Source of the DNA: Lachnospiraceae bacterium
Lineage (GTDB): Bacteria > Bacillota > Clostridia > Lachnospirales > Lachnospiraceae
Direction of reading: 5' to 3'
Assembly (NCBI GenBank): GCA_017430085.1
Contig: JAFRNR010000041.1
Coordinates: 1-35,576, forward strand
Length of the DNA stretch: 35,576 bases
The notes under the pieces were generated by a model, which was not told the DNA's origin, searched no databases, and worked only from the letters and a program-made list of their open reading frames with translations. This document shows positions 1-8,900 of the stretch, piece by piece. Each line of letters begins with the position of its first letter. The first letter of the stretch is position 1. Both the position numbers and the translations under genes were made by a program.

Positions 1-10
1 CGTAGGATAG

Positions 11-84
11 TCGGGGCGACAGGATTCGAACCTGCGACCTCCCGGTCCCTAACCGGACGCTCTACCAAACTGAGCCACGCTCCG
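11..84 (-). tRNA. tRNA-Pro, anticodon AGG
   Basis: The minus strand folds as a 74-nt cloverleaf: D arm with GCTCAG/GGTAGAGC, a 5-bp anticodon stem with loop TTAGGGA, and a T arm with loop TTCGAAT. The anticodon at 48-50 reads AGG, and G37 after it is normal for proline tRNAs. Position 34 is A, which would need deamination to inosine by TadA to read several CCN codons. The acceptor stem pairs except for an A4-C69 mismatch. No CCA is encoded after the discriminator A. It has its own promoter at 95-123 and lies downstream of rplT on the same strand. Confidence 0.93.
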
Positions 85-94
85 AAGCGAAAAC

Positions 95-123
95 AGAATA
101 TCACAAGGACAGATGTTTGTCAA
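95..123 (-). promoter_or_regulatory. sigma-A-type promoter of tRNA-Pro
   Basis: On the minus strand TTGACA (118-123) is followed after exactly 17 nt by TATTCT (95-100). The first tRNA base is at 84, so transcription would start only a few bases before the mature 5' end. The -35 box is a perfect consensus. Confidence 0.8.
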
Positions 124-143
124 GTGTTGTTTTGGGAGTTTTT

Positions 144-169
144 CGGGGCGGATCGGGAAACCCGCCCCG
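144..169 (-). other. GC-rich hairpin downstream of rplT
   Basis: CGGGGCGG (144-151) and CCGCCCCG (162-169) form an 8-bp stem with a 10-nt loop, directly after the rplT stop in the direction of transcription. The minus transcript has A-rich rather than U-rich sequence after it, so it is not a clear intrinsic terminator. It may be a processing or 3'-end stabilising structure. Confidence 0.5.
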
Positions 170-184
170 AAGGATCCGAAAACG

Positions 185-541
185 TCAGGCCAGTTTCGCC
201 TTGGCCAGTTCGGCCAGTTCGGCGAAGCCTTCGGCGTCGTTGACGGCCAGGTCGGCGAGGACCTTGCGGTTCAGTTCAACGTCGGCGAGCTTTAAGCCGT
301 GCATCATACGGCTGTAGGACAGGCCGTTCATGCGGGCCGCCGCGTTGATACGGGCGATCCACAGGGAGCGGTACTGGCGCTTCTTCTGCTTGCGGCCGGA
401 ATATGCCGTGCTGAGGGCCTTCATGACCGTCTGCTTGGCGATGCGGTACTGTTTGCTGCGGGCGCCGCGGTAGCCCTTGGCCAGTTTTAATACGCGATTA
501 TGTCTTTTCTTGGCGCCTAAGCCGCCTTTGATTCTTGCCAT
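185..541 (-). CDS. rplT: 50S ribosomal protein L20
   Basis: This 118-residue protein starts [20 protein letters not shown], the diagnostic L20 N-terminus. It continues with the basic helical extension and the globular C-terminal domain ([19 protein letters not shown]). The usual bacterial length is about 118. L20 binds 23S rRNA early in large-subunit assembly, and in several Firmicutes it also represses its own operon through the mRNA leader. The ATG follows a strong GAAGGAGGT Shine-Dalgarno sequence. It is the last gene of infC-rpmI-rplT, 18 nt after rpmI. The leader at 1315-1405 is where L20 feedback would act by analogy with Bacillus; that is inferred. Confidence 0.98.
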   Translation of the reverse strand: MARIKGGLGAKKRHNRVLKLAKGYRGARSKQYRIAKQTVMKALSTAYSGRKQKKRQYRSLWIARINAAARMNGLSYSRMMHGLKLADVELNRKVLADLAVNDAEGFAELAELAKAKLA

Positions 542-559
542 TTTACTCGACCTCCTTCT

Positions 560-754
560 TTAGTAGGGCAGAATGCGCTGCATTACCTTCGCGTTCGTCG
601 GGTCGGTAATGGTGGCTTTCCGTAAATTTCTCTTGCGCTTGGTCGACTTCTTTGTTAAAATGTGGCTCTTGTAAGCCTTCATTCTTTTCAGCTGGCCGGT
701 ACCGGTTTTGTGAAAGCGCTTGGCAGCCGCTCTCTTGGTCTTCATCTTCGGCAT
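560..754 (-). CDS. rpmI: 50S ribosomal protein L35
   Basis: This 64-residue, strongly basic protein starts [20 protein letters not shown], the conserved L35 signature, and contains [16 protein letters not shown]. Length is normal for L35. It is a structural protein of the large ribosomal subunit. The ATG at 754 is preceded by AGGAGG a few bases after the infC stop, so it should be translated from the same mRNA as infC and rplT. Confidence 0.98.
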   Translation of the reverse strand: MPKMKTKRAAAKRFHKTGTGQLKRMKAYKSHILTKKSTKRKRNLRKATITDPTNAKVMQRILPY

Positions 755-777
755 TTTCTATGTCCTCCTAAATTATT

Positions 778-1290
778 TTACTTTTTTGTCGGATTCAGTA
801 CGACGGTCAGGCTCCGCCCTTCCATTTTGGAAGGCTTGTCCACCGCTGCGATATCGCTCAGCTGCGCAACGAAGTCGTCCAGGACGCGGCGGGTCTCGTT
901 CATGTGGCTCATTTCCCGGCCGCGGAAGCGCAGCGACACCTTGACCTTGTTTCCTTTTTCCAGGAAACGGCGGGCCGCGGAAGCTTTGGTATTCAGATCA
1001 TTGTCGTCAATGTTGGGCGAGAGACGCACTTCCTTGAGTTCGATGGTCTTCTGCTTCTTCTTGGCTTCGCGCTCTTTGCGCATCATTTCATAGCGATACT
1101 TGCTGTAATCGATGATCTTGGCCACCGGGGGCTTGGCCTGCGGCGCGATGAGCACCAGGTCCAGTTCCTCTTCCTCGGCATGGCGTAAGGCTTCCGCCAG
1201 GCTGACGATGCCGATCTGCTGGCCGTGACTTCCGATAAGACGCAGTTCCTTGTCTTTGATCTGATCATTGATCAATAATTCGCTTGCGAT
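778..1290 (-). CDS. infC: translation initiation factor IF-3, apparent AUC start
   Basis: The product has the IF-3 N-domain (LLINDQIKDKELRLIGSHG), the linker with YSKYRYEMMRKEREAKKKQK, and the C-domain (KEVRLSPNIDDNDLNTK, KVKVSLRFRGREM). IF-3 prevents subunit joining and checks the start codon. I place the start at the ATC of 1288-1290. A perfect AGGAGG (1297-1302) lies 6 nt upstream, and translation from here gives about 170 residues with the usual IF-3 N-terminus. An in-frame GTG at 1312-1314 abuts the U-run of the attenuator and lacks a Shine-Dalgarno; no ATG fits. Known infC genes use AUU or similar rare starts so that IF-3 can repress its own translation. It is the first gene of the operon. 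Confidence 0.93.
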   Translation of the reverse strand: MASELLINDQIKDKELRLIGSHGQQIGIVSLAEALRHAEEEELDLVLIAPQAKPPVAKIIDYSKYRYEMMRKEREAKKKQKTIELKEVRLSPNIDDNDLNTKASAARRFLEKGNKVKVSLRFRGREMSHMNETRRVLDDFVAQLSDIAAVDKPSKMEGRSLTVVLNPTKK

Positions 1291-1314
1291 GGTGTACCTC
1301 CTCGTGTTCTCCAC

Positions 1315-1405
1315 AAAAAAAAGCGGACAGCATGCTATCCACTCCCCGGGCTCCTCCCGAAACCTTGACCTGATGCATATCCGGATGATCAGGTGAGAGC
1401 GGATA
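1315..1405 (-). promoter_or_regulatory. infC leader: intrinsic terminator with competing antiterminator
   Basis: Just before infC the transcript can form a terminator: arm AGTGGATAGC, loop, arm GCTGTCCGC (hairpin 1323-1343), then eight U (1315-1322). Upstream, TATCCGCT (1405 down to 1398) is complementary, with one G-U pair, to AGTGGATA (1343 down to 1336), the 5' arm of that terminator. The two folds exclude each other. Two further hairpins lie between them (ACCTGAT/ATCAGGT and a CGGG/CCCG stem). This layout resembles the L20-responsive leaders of Firmicutes infC operons. That L20 is the ligand is inferred. Confidence 0.75.
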
Positions 1406-1431
1406 CTCTGCTTTGAATTAATTGCGAAAGT

Positions 1432-1460
1432 ATATTAGCACCGAACGGCGGGCTTGTCAA
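1432..1460 (-). promoter_or_regulatory. sigma-A promoter of infC-rpmI-rplT
   Basis: TTGACA (1455-1460) and TATAAT-like TAATAT (1432-1437) are separated by exactly 17 nt on the minus strand. The predicted start near 1425 gives a leader of about 135 nt before infC. The promoter lies only 19 nt from the start of the divergent gene at 1480. Confidence 0.85.
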
Positions 1461-1479
1461 TCGGTTTTTGAGGTGAAAT

Positions 1480-1956
1480 ATGGTTTTTTTGCAGGTTTTT
1501 TATATGGCGGCCGTGGTTTTTCTGCTGGGGCGGATCGCGCGGGCGGATGCAGGGACGCTGCGGATCCCGGCGGAGGAAAACTGGGGGCTGGCGGCGTGTT
1601 CGCTGGCGAGGGCGATAGCGGAGCCGGCGGGGTGGGTGCAGTCGCTGGCGGCGGCAGTGGTGTTCTGCGGGCTGCTGGCGGCGGCGGATCTGGCGGTAGC
1701 GCGGCTATACGGAGCGTCGGCTGCAAAGCGGAAGGCGGAGTGGTTTCCTCTGGGCGGCGGGGACATCAAACTGGTCTTCGCTCTTCTGCTGCAGGTGGAG
1801 TACCGATCGGTCCCGCTGTGGGGCGGGATCGCGTGCGGGTATATCCTGATGACGTTTGCCGTATGGCCGGACAGGCGGAAGCTGCCGCTGGGGCCGGCGC
1901 TGAGCGGGGCGTGCGTCTGCGTGATGCTGCTAAGGCTGACCGGGCGTGTTTTCTGA
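1480..1956 (+). CDS. small prepilin-peptidase-like (A24) membrane protein
   Basis: This 158-residue protein is mostly hydrophobic. It carries the two acidic features of family A24 aspartyl peptidases: D23 in RADAGTLRIP, matching the D-x5-IP motif, and GGGD at 92-95 followed by IKL, matching GxGD. The family cleaves leader peptides of type IV pilins and related proteins at the membrane. It has the length of the stand-alone catalytic domain and lacks the cysteine/methylase N-terminal domain of PilD. The usual Asn after IP is Ala. The ATG follows GAGGTG (1470-1475). No pilin or secretion genes are near, so its substrate is unknown. It is divergent from infC and convergent with def. Confidence 0.65.
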   Translation: MVFLQVFYMAAVVFLLGRIARADAGTLRIPAEENWGLAACSLARAIAEPAGWVQSLAAAVVFCGLLAAADLAVARLYGASAAKRKAEWFPLGGGDIKLVFALLLQVEYRSVPLWGGIACGYILMTFAVWPDRRKLPLGPALSGACVCVMLLRLTGRVF

Positions 1957-2021
1957 CTGCGCCAATGATCGGTGCACTGCAAGAGGCCAGGCCTATGTTT
2001 TATGCCCTGTGCCCTACGCCT

Positions 2022-2519
2022 TTACGCCCATCCGTTCTCCTTCGTATTCTGCTCCACGGGTCCTTCGGCCTTGTCCACGTACATGACGCCGTTCAGGTGG
2101 TCGTTTTCGTGGCAGATGCAGCGGGCCAGCAGGCCTTCGGCTTCCAGTGTGAAGGGTTCCATCTGCTCGTTCAGGGCGGTGACTTTCACCTTCTCCGGGC
2201 GGGTCACCAGGGCGTGGCGGTTGGGTACGCTCAGGCAGCCTTCATTGTCCGTGACGGTCTCTTCGCTCTGTTCCAGGATCTCCGGGTTGATGAAGACGAT
2301 GGGGTTCTGCCGGCCGTCCTCCTGGTCACAGTCCACGACGAAAATGCGCTTCAGGACGCCCACCTGGGGGGCGGCCAGGCCCACGCCGTTGGCGGCGTAC
2401 ATGGTCTCCTTCATGTCCTGGATCAGGGTGAAGGTGCGGGCGGTCATTTCCTTGACGGGCTTGGCGGTCTTGCGCAGGATCTCGTCTTCTTCCAATACGC
2501 GGATGTTGCGGATGCTCAT
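2022..2519 (-). CDS. def: peptide deformylase
   Basis: This 165-residue enzyme removes the formyl group from nascent N-formylmethionine. All three family motifs are intact: GVGLAAPQVG (motif I), EGCLSVP (motif II, metal-ligand Cys) and CHENDH (motif III, HExxH with two metal-ligand His). N- and C-terminal lengths fit the short Firmicutes/Gram-negative type. The ATG follows GAGGAG. It lies 25 nt after priA in the same direction and is probably the last gene of ftsK-murF-priA-def. In many bacteria def sits beside priA or fmt; fmt is not in the window. Confidence 0.97.
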   Translation of the reverse strand: MSIRNIRVLEEDEILRKTAKPVKEMTARTFTLIQDMKETMYAANGVGLAAPQVGVLKRIFVVDCDQEDGRQNPIVFINPEILEQSEETVTDNEGCLSVPNRHALVTRPEKVKVTALNEQMEPFTLEAEGLLARCICHENDHLNGVMYVDKAEGPVEQNTKENGWA

Positions 2520-2544
2520 TTTACTCTCCTCATTTATGTATGCG

Positions 2545-4524
2545 TCAGTGCAGGTCGGACTGCACGCGGGTGTTCCCTTCTTCCCGGAGGCGGGCGGCGA
2601 TCTGAAGGAGCAGGGCGCGGTCCGGGTGTTTGATCAGCAGGACCTGGCGGTAGACGTCCTGGACTTTGCCCCGGAAATGCGGGGCGGGGCCGATGACGTC
2701 GGCACCGGACGGGCCGTAGCGGCGGCGGACGTCTTCCGCGAGCGATTCCGCCAGGGCGGTGTTCTCCGCTTCTTCGAGGCCGCTCACCAGCACCTCCAGC
2801 ATACCGCCGGAGGGCGGATAATGCAAGAGCTGGCGGCGGACGATCTCCTCGCGGTAGAAGGCTTCGTAGTCCTGGCGGGCGGCGGCTTCCACCGCGTAAT
2901 GGTCCGGCTGGTAGGTCTGGATCACGACTTCGCCGGGGAGGCCGGCGCGGCCGGCGCGGCCTGCGGCCTGGGTCAGGAGCTCGAAGGTCTGCTCCGCGGC
3001 GCGGTAATCCTCGCGGTACAGCGAGATATCCGCGGCCAGGATGCCGACCAAGGAGACTTTGGGGAAATCGTGGCCCTTGACGATCATCTGGGTGCCGAGC
3101 AGGATGTCCGCGCCGCCGCGCGCGAAGGCGGACAGGATGCGGCTGTGGCCTTCTTTGCCTTTCGTGGTATCCGCGTCCATGCGCAGGACTTTCGCGCCGG
3201 GGAAGGTCTTTTCGATGAGGCCCTCCACTTTCTGAGTACCGGTGCCGAAGGCGGCAATGTAGGGGGAGCCGCAGGACGGGCAGTTCTGAGGCGCAGGGAT
3301 CTGATAGCCGCAGTAGTGGCATTTGAGCTGCGCGCCGCGGTGCAGGGTCAGGCTGACGTCGCAGTGCGGGCAGATCAGCGGCTTGCCGCAGGAGCGGCAG
3401 GATACGAAGCCGGCGAAGCCGCGGCGGTTCAGGAACAGGATGATCTGCTCTTTTTTCGCCAGGCGCTCTTCCATCTTGCTTTTCAGGCTGCGGCTGAAGA
3501 TGCTTTTGTTGCCTTCCTTCATTTCGCGGCGCAGGTCCACGACTTCCACGCGGGGGAGCGTGCTGTTTTCCACGGCGCGGGCTTCCAGTTTTTCCAGGCG
3601 GTACGCGCCGGTCTGCGTTTGATAATAGCTGTCCAGCGAGGGCGTGGCGCTGCCGAGGATCAGGCCGGCGCCGCACAGATGCGCAAGTTTTTCCGCGACT
3701 TCGACGCTGTGGTAGCGGGGCGAGGTCTCGCTGAAATAGCTGTCGTCATGTTCTTCGTCGATCACGATCAGGCCGAGGTCCGGGAAGGGCGTGAAGAGGG
3801 CCGATCGCGGGCCGATGACGAGAGAAAGTTCGCCTTTCCGCGCTTTTTCCACGGTCTCATATTTTTCGCCCTGGGACTGGCGGGAGTGGATCAGGCCGAT
3901 GCGGTCGCCGAAGCGCTGGTAGAAGCGGCGGACGTTCTGGTAGGTCAGGGAGATTTCCGGGATCAGGAGAATGACCTGCTTGCCGGCGGCCATGACTTTT
4001 TCCATGACGGCCATGTAGACTTCCGTTTTACCGCTGCCGGTGATGCCGTGTAGTAAAACCGGGCGGTTGCGGCCGGCCAGTTCTTCTTCGATGCCCTGCG
4101 CCACGCGGGTCTGCGCGTCGTTCAGCGGGGCGGGCGGAAGCATTTCCAGGCCTTCCCAGGCCGGGGCGGGGAGTTTGGCGCGGCCTTTCCGCACGGCTTT
4201 TTTAGCGGGGAGGACCGTGGCCAGCGCCTGGTTCATGGTGCAGCCGTAGCGCTCGCGCATCCAGGCGGCGAGGGCCATGGCGCGGTCTTCCAGGGCGACG
4301 CCTTTCGGGGCATAGCCGAGGATAGGTTTGATCTTCGCAGGCTCCAGCAGGGGGGTGTCACCCAGGCCGACGACGTAGCCGCTGACGGTCCGGGTGCCAA
4401 AAGGAATATCCACCCGGGAGCCCGGGCGGATAGTGTCCGCCATTTCCTCCGGGACGAGGTACTGGAAGGTGCGGTCCAGGGAGGAAACGGATATGTTCAC
4501 GATGATATCGGCGTATAAAGGCAA
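2545..4524 (-). CDS. priA: primosomal protein N' (PriA helicase), TTG start
   Basis: PriA is the 3'-to-5' helicase that recognises stalled forks and reloads the replisome. From the TTG at 4524 the protein is about 659 residues and begins LPLYADIIVNISVSSLDRTF, the normal PriA N-terminus (3' DNA-binding domain). Further on are Walker A GITGSGKTEVY (near residue 160), the DEEH box in VIDEEHDDSYF (near 255), eight zinc-site cysteines in CxxC pairs (about 372-421), and GTQMIVKGHDFP plus TQAAGRAGRAG in the second helicase lobe. The frame stays open upstream to 4668, but that would overlap the end of murF and gives no family sequence. The TTG lies 17 nt after the murF stop with a modest AGAGAG upstream. 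Confidence 0.95.
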   Translation of the reverse strand: MPLYADIIVNISVSSLDRTFQYLVPEEMADTIRPGSRVDIPFGTRTVSGYVVGLGDTPLLEPAKIKPILGYAPKGVALEDRAMALAAWMRERYGCTMNQALATVLPAKKAVRKGRAKLPAPAWEGLEMLPPAPLNDAQTRVAQGIEEELAGRNRPVLLHGITGSGKTEVYMAVMEKVMAAGKQVILLIPEISLTYQNVRRFYQRFGDRIGLIHSRQSQGEKYETVEKARKGELSLVIGPRSALFTPFPDLGLIVIDEEHDDSYFSETSPRYHSVEVAEKLAHLCGAGLILGSATPSLDSYYQTQTGAYRLEKLEARAVENSTLPRVEVVDLRREMKEGNKSIFSRSLKSKMEERLAKKEQIILFLNRRGFAGFVSCRSCGKPLICPHCDVSLTLHRGAQLKCHYCGYQIPAPQNCPSCGSPYIAAFGTGTQKVEGLIEKTFPGAKVLRMDADTTKGKEGHSRILSAFARGGADILLGTQMIVKGHDFPKVSLVGILAADISLYREDYRAAEQTFELLTQAAGRAGRAGLPGEVVIQTYQPDHYAVEAAARQDYEAFYREEIVRRQLLHYPPSGGMLEVLVSGLEEAENTALAESLAEDVRRRYGPSGADVIGPAPHFRGKVQDVYRQVLLIKHPDRALLLQIAARLREEGNTRVQSDLH

Positions 4525-4541
4525 TGGTACTCTCTTTCGGA

Positions 4542-5912
4542 TCAGAATTCCGGCAGGGCGGCGGCGATTTTGTCCAGGCCCATGCTGTTGGAGCCTTTGA
4601 GGAGCATCACGTCGCCCGCTTTGGCGGTTCGGACGGCCTGCTGCAGGGCCTCTTCGCGGGTATCGCACAGGATGACTTTCTTGCCGGCGGTGCGGAGGGG
4701 CGCGGCCATTTCGCGGACGAGTTCGCCGAAGAGGATGAAGGTGTCTACGGATGTACCGGCGGCGAATTCGCCTACTTCGCGGTGGAGCGCGGGGGCGTTG
4801 TCGCCCAGTTCGAGCATGTCCGCGAGGAGGGCGATTTTCTTGTTTCCGGAGGCTTTGTCCAGGACGGACAGGGCGGCTTTCATGGAGGGCGGGCTGGCGT
4901 TGTAAGAGTCGTCGATCAGAGTGAGGCCGCCGAGGAGTTTGCGTTCGAGGCGGCGGGAGAAGCCGCTGAAGGTGCCCATGGAGAGGGCGGCGAGGGCCGG
5001 ATCGATGCCGAGGGCAAAGGCCGCGCCGAGGGCCGCCAGCGCGTTCATCACGTTGTGGACGCCGGGGATGAGCAGGGTCACGGGGACTTCGCGGTAGCCG
5101 GTCACGGCGCTGTCGAAGACGGCGGTGAAGGTGACGCCGTCGCCTTCCCGGATGTCGCGGGCGATCAGGTCGTTGCCGCTCTGCAGGCCGTAGGTCAGGA
5201 CGCGGCAGGGGAGTTTTTCACGGTAGGTGCGGAGCAGCGGCTCGTCGCCGTTGAGGACGGCCCAGGCTTCGGGCCCGAGTTCGTCCGTGATGTGCATTTT
5301 TTCGGCGCAGATGCCTTCGCGGCTGCCGAGGTATTCGATGTGGGCCACGCCGATGTTGGTCACGACGGCCAGAGTCGGGTGGACCAGTTCCACGAGGTCC
5401 TTCATTTCGCCCGGCGCGCTGATGCCCATCTCCATGACGGCGCGGTCCGCGGTCTGGTCCATGTGGTACAGGACGACGGGCGTGCCGATCTGGCTGTTCA
5501 TGTTTTTCATGGTGCCGGTCACGCGGCCGCCGGCGGCCAAGGCCGCCTTGGTCAGTTCCCGGGTGGTCGTTTTGCCGACGCTGCCGGTGATGCCGACAAC
5601 CGGGCCGCGGAAGCAGCTGCGCGCATAGCAGCCCAGCGCCTCCAGGGCTTTCTGCGTGTCCGCCACGCGGATGTGAGGGCGGTCCGGGCGGATGATATCG
5701 CCGCGCGAAGTCAGCGTCGCCGCCGCGCCTTTGTCGAACGCGCCGCCGATGAAATCGTGGCCGTCCACGCGCGCGCCGATGGTGGGGATGAACAGGCAGT
5801 CCTCCGGGATATCCCGGGAGTCAAAGCTCAGATGGCGGATCACGACGCCGCCGTCCCCGCAGAGCAGGGTGCCGTCCGTGATGCGGCAGATCTCCTGTAT
5901 CGATAATTCCAT
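4542..5912 (-). CDS. murF: UDP-MurNAc-tripeptide--D-Ala-D-Ala ligase
   Basis: MurF adds D-Ala-D-Ala to the UDP-MurNAc tripeptide, the last cytoplasmic step of the pentapeptide precursor. The 456-residue product has the MurF N-domain (LSFDSRDIPEDCLFIP), the ATP loop GITGSVGKTTTRE (108-120), the central-domain MNSQIGTP and MEMGISAPGEM motifs, and the C-domain DDSYNASPPSMKAAL. Length is typical. It lies between ftsK (60 nt upstream) and priA (17 nt downstream) on the same strand. The other mur/mra genes are not here, so murF is detached from the usual division and cell wall cluster. Confidence 0.97.
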   Translation of the reverse strand: MELSIQEICRITDGTLLCGDGGVVIRHLSFDSRDIPEDCLFIPTIGARVDGHDFIGGAFDKGAAATLTSRGDIIRPDRPHIRVADTQKALEALGCYARSCFRGPVVGITGSVGKTTTRELTKAALAAGGRVTGTMKNMNSQIGTPVVLYHMDQTADRAVMEMGISAPGEMKDLVELVHPTLAVVTNIGVAHIEYLGSREGICAEKMHITDELGPEAWAVLNGDEPLLRTYREKLPCRVLTYGLQSGNDLIARDIREGDGVTFTAVFDSAVTGYREVPVTLLIPGVHNVMNALAALGAAFALGIDPALAALSMGTFSGFSRRLERKLLGGLTLIDDSYNASPPSMKAALSVLDKASGNKKIALLADMLELGDNAPALHREVGEFAAGTSVDTFILFGELVREMAAPLRTAGKKVILCDTREEALQQAVRTAKAGDVMLLKGSNSMGLDKIAAALPEF

Positions 5913-5972
5913 GCCGGTGGTCCTTTCTTGTCTTCCCGCGGGTCCGTTTCCTCGCCCCGGGTCACGCTGCGG

Positions 5973-8900
5973 TCAGCCGTTCGCCTGCTTCCAGGCCTCG
6001 AACTGCGCGCGGTCCATCATGATCTGGCGCGCTTTGGTACCGTCGTCCTTGCCGACGATGCCCGCGTCCGCAAGCTGGTCCATCAGCCGCGCGGCCCGGT
6101 TGAAGCCGATGCGGAAGACGCGCTGCAGGTTGCCGATGGAGGCTTTTTCGTTTTCGATGATGTATTCGGCCGCTTCCATGAACAGGTCGTCGCGCTCTTC
6201 GTGGAAGGCCTTGTCCTTCCCGTCGGATTCCGCCATCCAGGACAGCTTCTGCTGCGCCATCTCCTCTTCGGATACGGCGTTCTGCTTCTTCCAGAAGGCG
6301 GTGACGGCTTCGATCTCCTCGTCGCTCACCCAGCAGCCCTGCACGCGCACGGGTTTCGGGTAGCCGGTGGGGTAGAACAGCATGTCGCCCTTGCCCAGCA
6401 GTTTTTCCGCGCCGTTCATGTCGATGATGGTGCGGGAGTCCACACCGGACGAGACGGCCAGCGCGATGCGGGACTGAATGTTGGCCTTGATCAGGCCGGT
6501 GATGACGTTGACGGACGGCCGCTGCGTGGCCACGACCAGGTGGATGCCGGCCGCGCGGGCCAGCTGGGCCAGGCGGCAGACGGACTGCTCCACGTCGCCG
6601 GGCGCCACCATCATCAGGTCCGCGAATTCGTCCACGATGATGACGATCTGCGGCATGGGCTCGCGGTCGCCGTAGTCTTCGGGGTTCTCGCGGATCTTGG
6701 CGTTGTAGCTCTTGATATCGCGCACGTTCAGGTCCGCGAACGCCTTATAACGCGCGGTCATTTCCTTTACGGCGCCGTTCAGGGCCTCCGCGGCCAGTTT
6801 CGGATCCGTGACGACCGGGATGCGCAGGTGCGGGATCCCGTTGTATTCGCCCAGTTCCACGACTTTCGGGTCGATCATGATCAGCTGCACCTCGTTCGGC
6901 TTGGCGCGGAACAGGATGCTCGTGATCAGGGAGTTGATGCAGACGGATTTGCCGGAGCCGGTCGCGCCGGCGATCAGCAGATGCGGCATTTTGGCCAGGT
7001 CCGCCACCACCACGCGGCCGCCGATGTCCTGGCCGACCGCAAAGGCGATCTTGGACGGCGAGCGGCGGAATTCGTCGCTTTCGATAATGGAACGCAGCGA
7101 AACGGTCTGGTTCTCGGAATTCGGGACCTCGATGCCCACGGCGGATTTGCCGGGGATGGGGGCCTCGATACGGATCTCCGTGGCGGCCAGGGCCAGTTTG
7201 ATGTCGTCCGCCAGGCCCGAGATCCGGGATACTTTGACGCCCTGTTCGGGCTTTAATTCATAGCGCGTGACGGACGGGCCGCAGCTGATATCGGTCACGG
7301 TGACTTCCACGCCGAAATTGCGGAGGGTGTCCTCCAGCAGACGTGCCGTGCGCTTCAGGTCGCCTTCTTTCATGGCGCTGTTATTCCGGGAGCGGTTCAG
7401 CAGGTTGGGGGAAGGCAGGCGGTATTCTTTTTTGGCGGGGGTCAGGAGGGCGGCGGAGGCGGATCCGGTCGAGGATGCGCCCGCGGCGGTGCCTGAGACG
7501 GACCCGGCTGCAGTACCGACAGAAGCAGCGGTCCCTGCGACGGTCCCGGCTGCCGTACCGATCGCAGCCCCGGCTGCCGTCTTCGGTCTCACGCCCGTGC
7601 TGATGCCGCTGAACGTGCGGCCGGAACTTCCGGTGCCGCCCGGTTCGCCGTCCTTGCGGAAGATATCGTCATTTTTGATGCGGTCCAGCTGGACGCGGGG
7701 ATCGACCCAGCCCGGATCGTCTTCCGCTCCGACAGAGGAGGGAACGGAGGAGGCGGGGGCAGCAGAAGCTTCCCGTGCCTTCTGAGCATCCGGCTTGGTA
7801 TCAAAGCGGATGCGGGGCGAGGACGCGGGTCTGGCGTCTCCCGTCTTCCGGCTGCGGTCATATTCGTCAAAAGCGCCGGCGACGGCGGCGTTATTCTCCG
7901 GTTTTGCCGGCTCCGGATGCGTCTCCGCGCTGTCCGACAGTGGCAGCGACATCTGTTCCGCTTTACCCGCGGCCGTATCCTGGTAGCGGGAAATGCGCGG
8001 CGCAGGGCGTTTTTCCTCCAGGCCCTGCAGTTCTTCCAGGGTGCGGCTCTCCTTGCTGACACCGGCGGTCTTGTCCGTTCCTTTTTTATGGCTCTTCATT
8101 TCCTTGAAGAGTTCTTCCAGGGAGGCGTCCTCCGGGAGCGCCGGCGTTTTCAGGTCGGTTTTTTTGAAATCGACGCTGCGTTTTTCTTCTTCCTGTTTAC
8201 GGGCCGCTTCGCGTTCGGCGGTGCGGCGTTTTTCGGCCTGTTCGTCCAGTTCCTGGCGTTTCAGGCGCACTTCTTTCAGCTGCAGGTCCGTGTCCGTGGG
8301 GAAATTCCGGCGGCCTTCCGCGAGTTTTTTGTCCAGCTGGGCCATCAGGGCTTTGCGCTCGGCGGCTTCTTTGGCCGCCTGTTCTTCGCGGGCCTGCGCG
8401 CGGCGCAGCATACGCTCTTCGGTGCGGAGTTCGGCCAGTTTGCGGCGATCTTCGACCGCTTCACGGCGGCGTACGTGCTCATCCTTGATAGCATGGGCCA
8501 TCTTGTTGCCGGTGAGGCCGACGGCTGTCAGCAGTGCCTTGCCGAAGGTCAGGACCAGGCCTGCCAGGAAAAGCACCAGCATGATGATATAGCTGCCCAC
8601 GAGGCCCAGCGCGCTCAGGGACAGGCGGCACCAGAGGCCGCCGAACCAGCCGCCGTGCAGGCGTGTGCCCCGGCCGACGCGGTAATAGGAGCCCAGCACC
8701 GGCAGGATCTCCCCGCCCGAACCGACCAGTTCGATGATGCCGCACAGCACGGTGAACGTGAACAGCGCCGCCAGGATGCGCAGCACCGTATTAGCAGGGT
8801 ACAGTTTCAGATTGGATATGGCAAAAATGACCAGCAGGATGAAAACGACCGGGAACACGTAGGCCAGGCTGCCGAACAGCCCGAACTGGACGGATGCCAG

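Noticed and set aside
144-169. The hairpin after rplT as an intrinsic terminator
   Set aside because: The minus transcript has AAAAAC after the stem, not a U-run.
1291-1314. GTG at 1312-1314 as the infC start
   Set aside because: It abuts the terminator U-run, lacks a Shine-Dalgarno, and would put the AGGAGG inside the coding region.
1972-4053. A long plus-strand open frame opposite def and priA
   Set aside because: Low-complexity Ala/Val/Asp-rich translation typical of antisense; the minus strand carries def and priA with complete motifs.
4525-4668. Upstream extension of priA to 4668
   Set aside because: It overlaps the end of murF and adds basic, Pro/Gln-rich sequence not seen in PriA. 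The TTG at 4524 gives the normal N-terminus.
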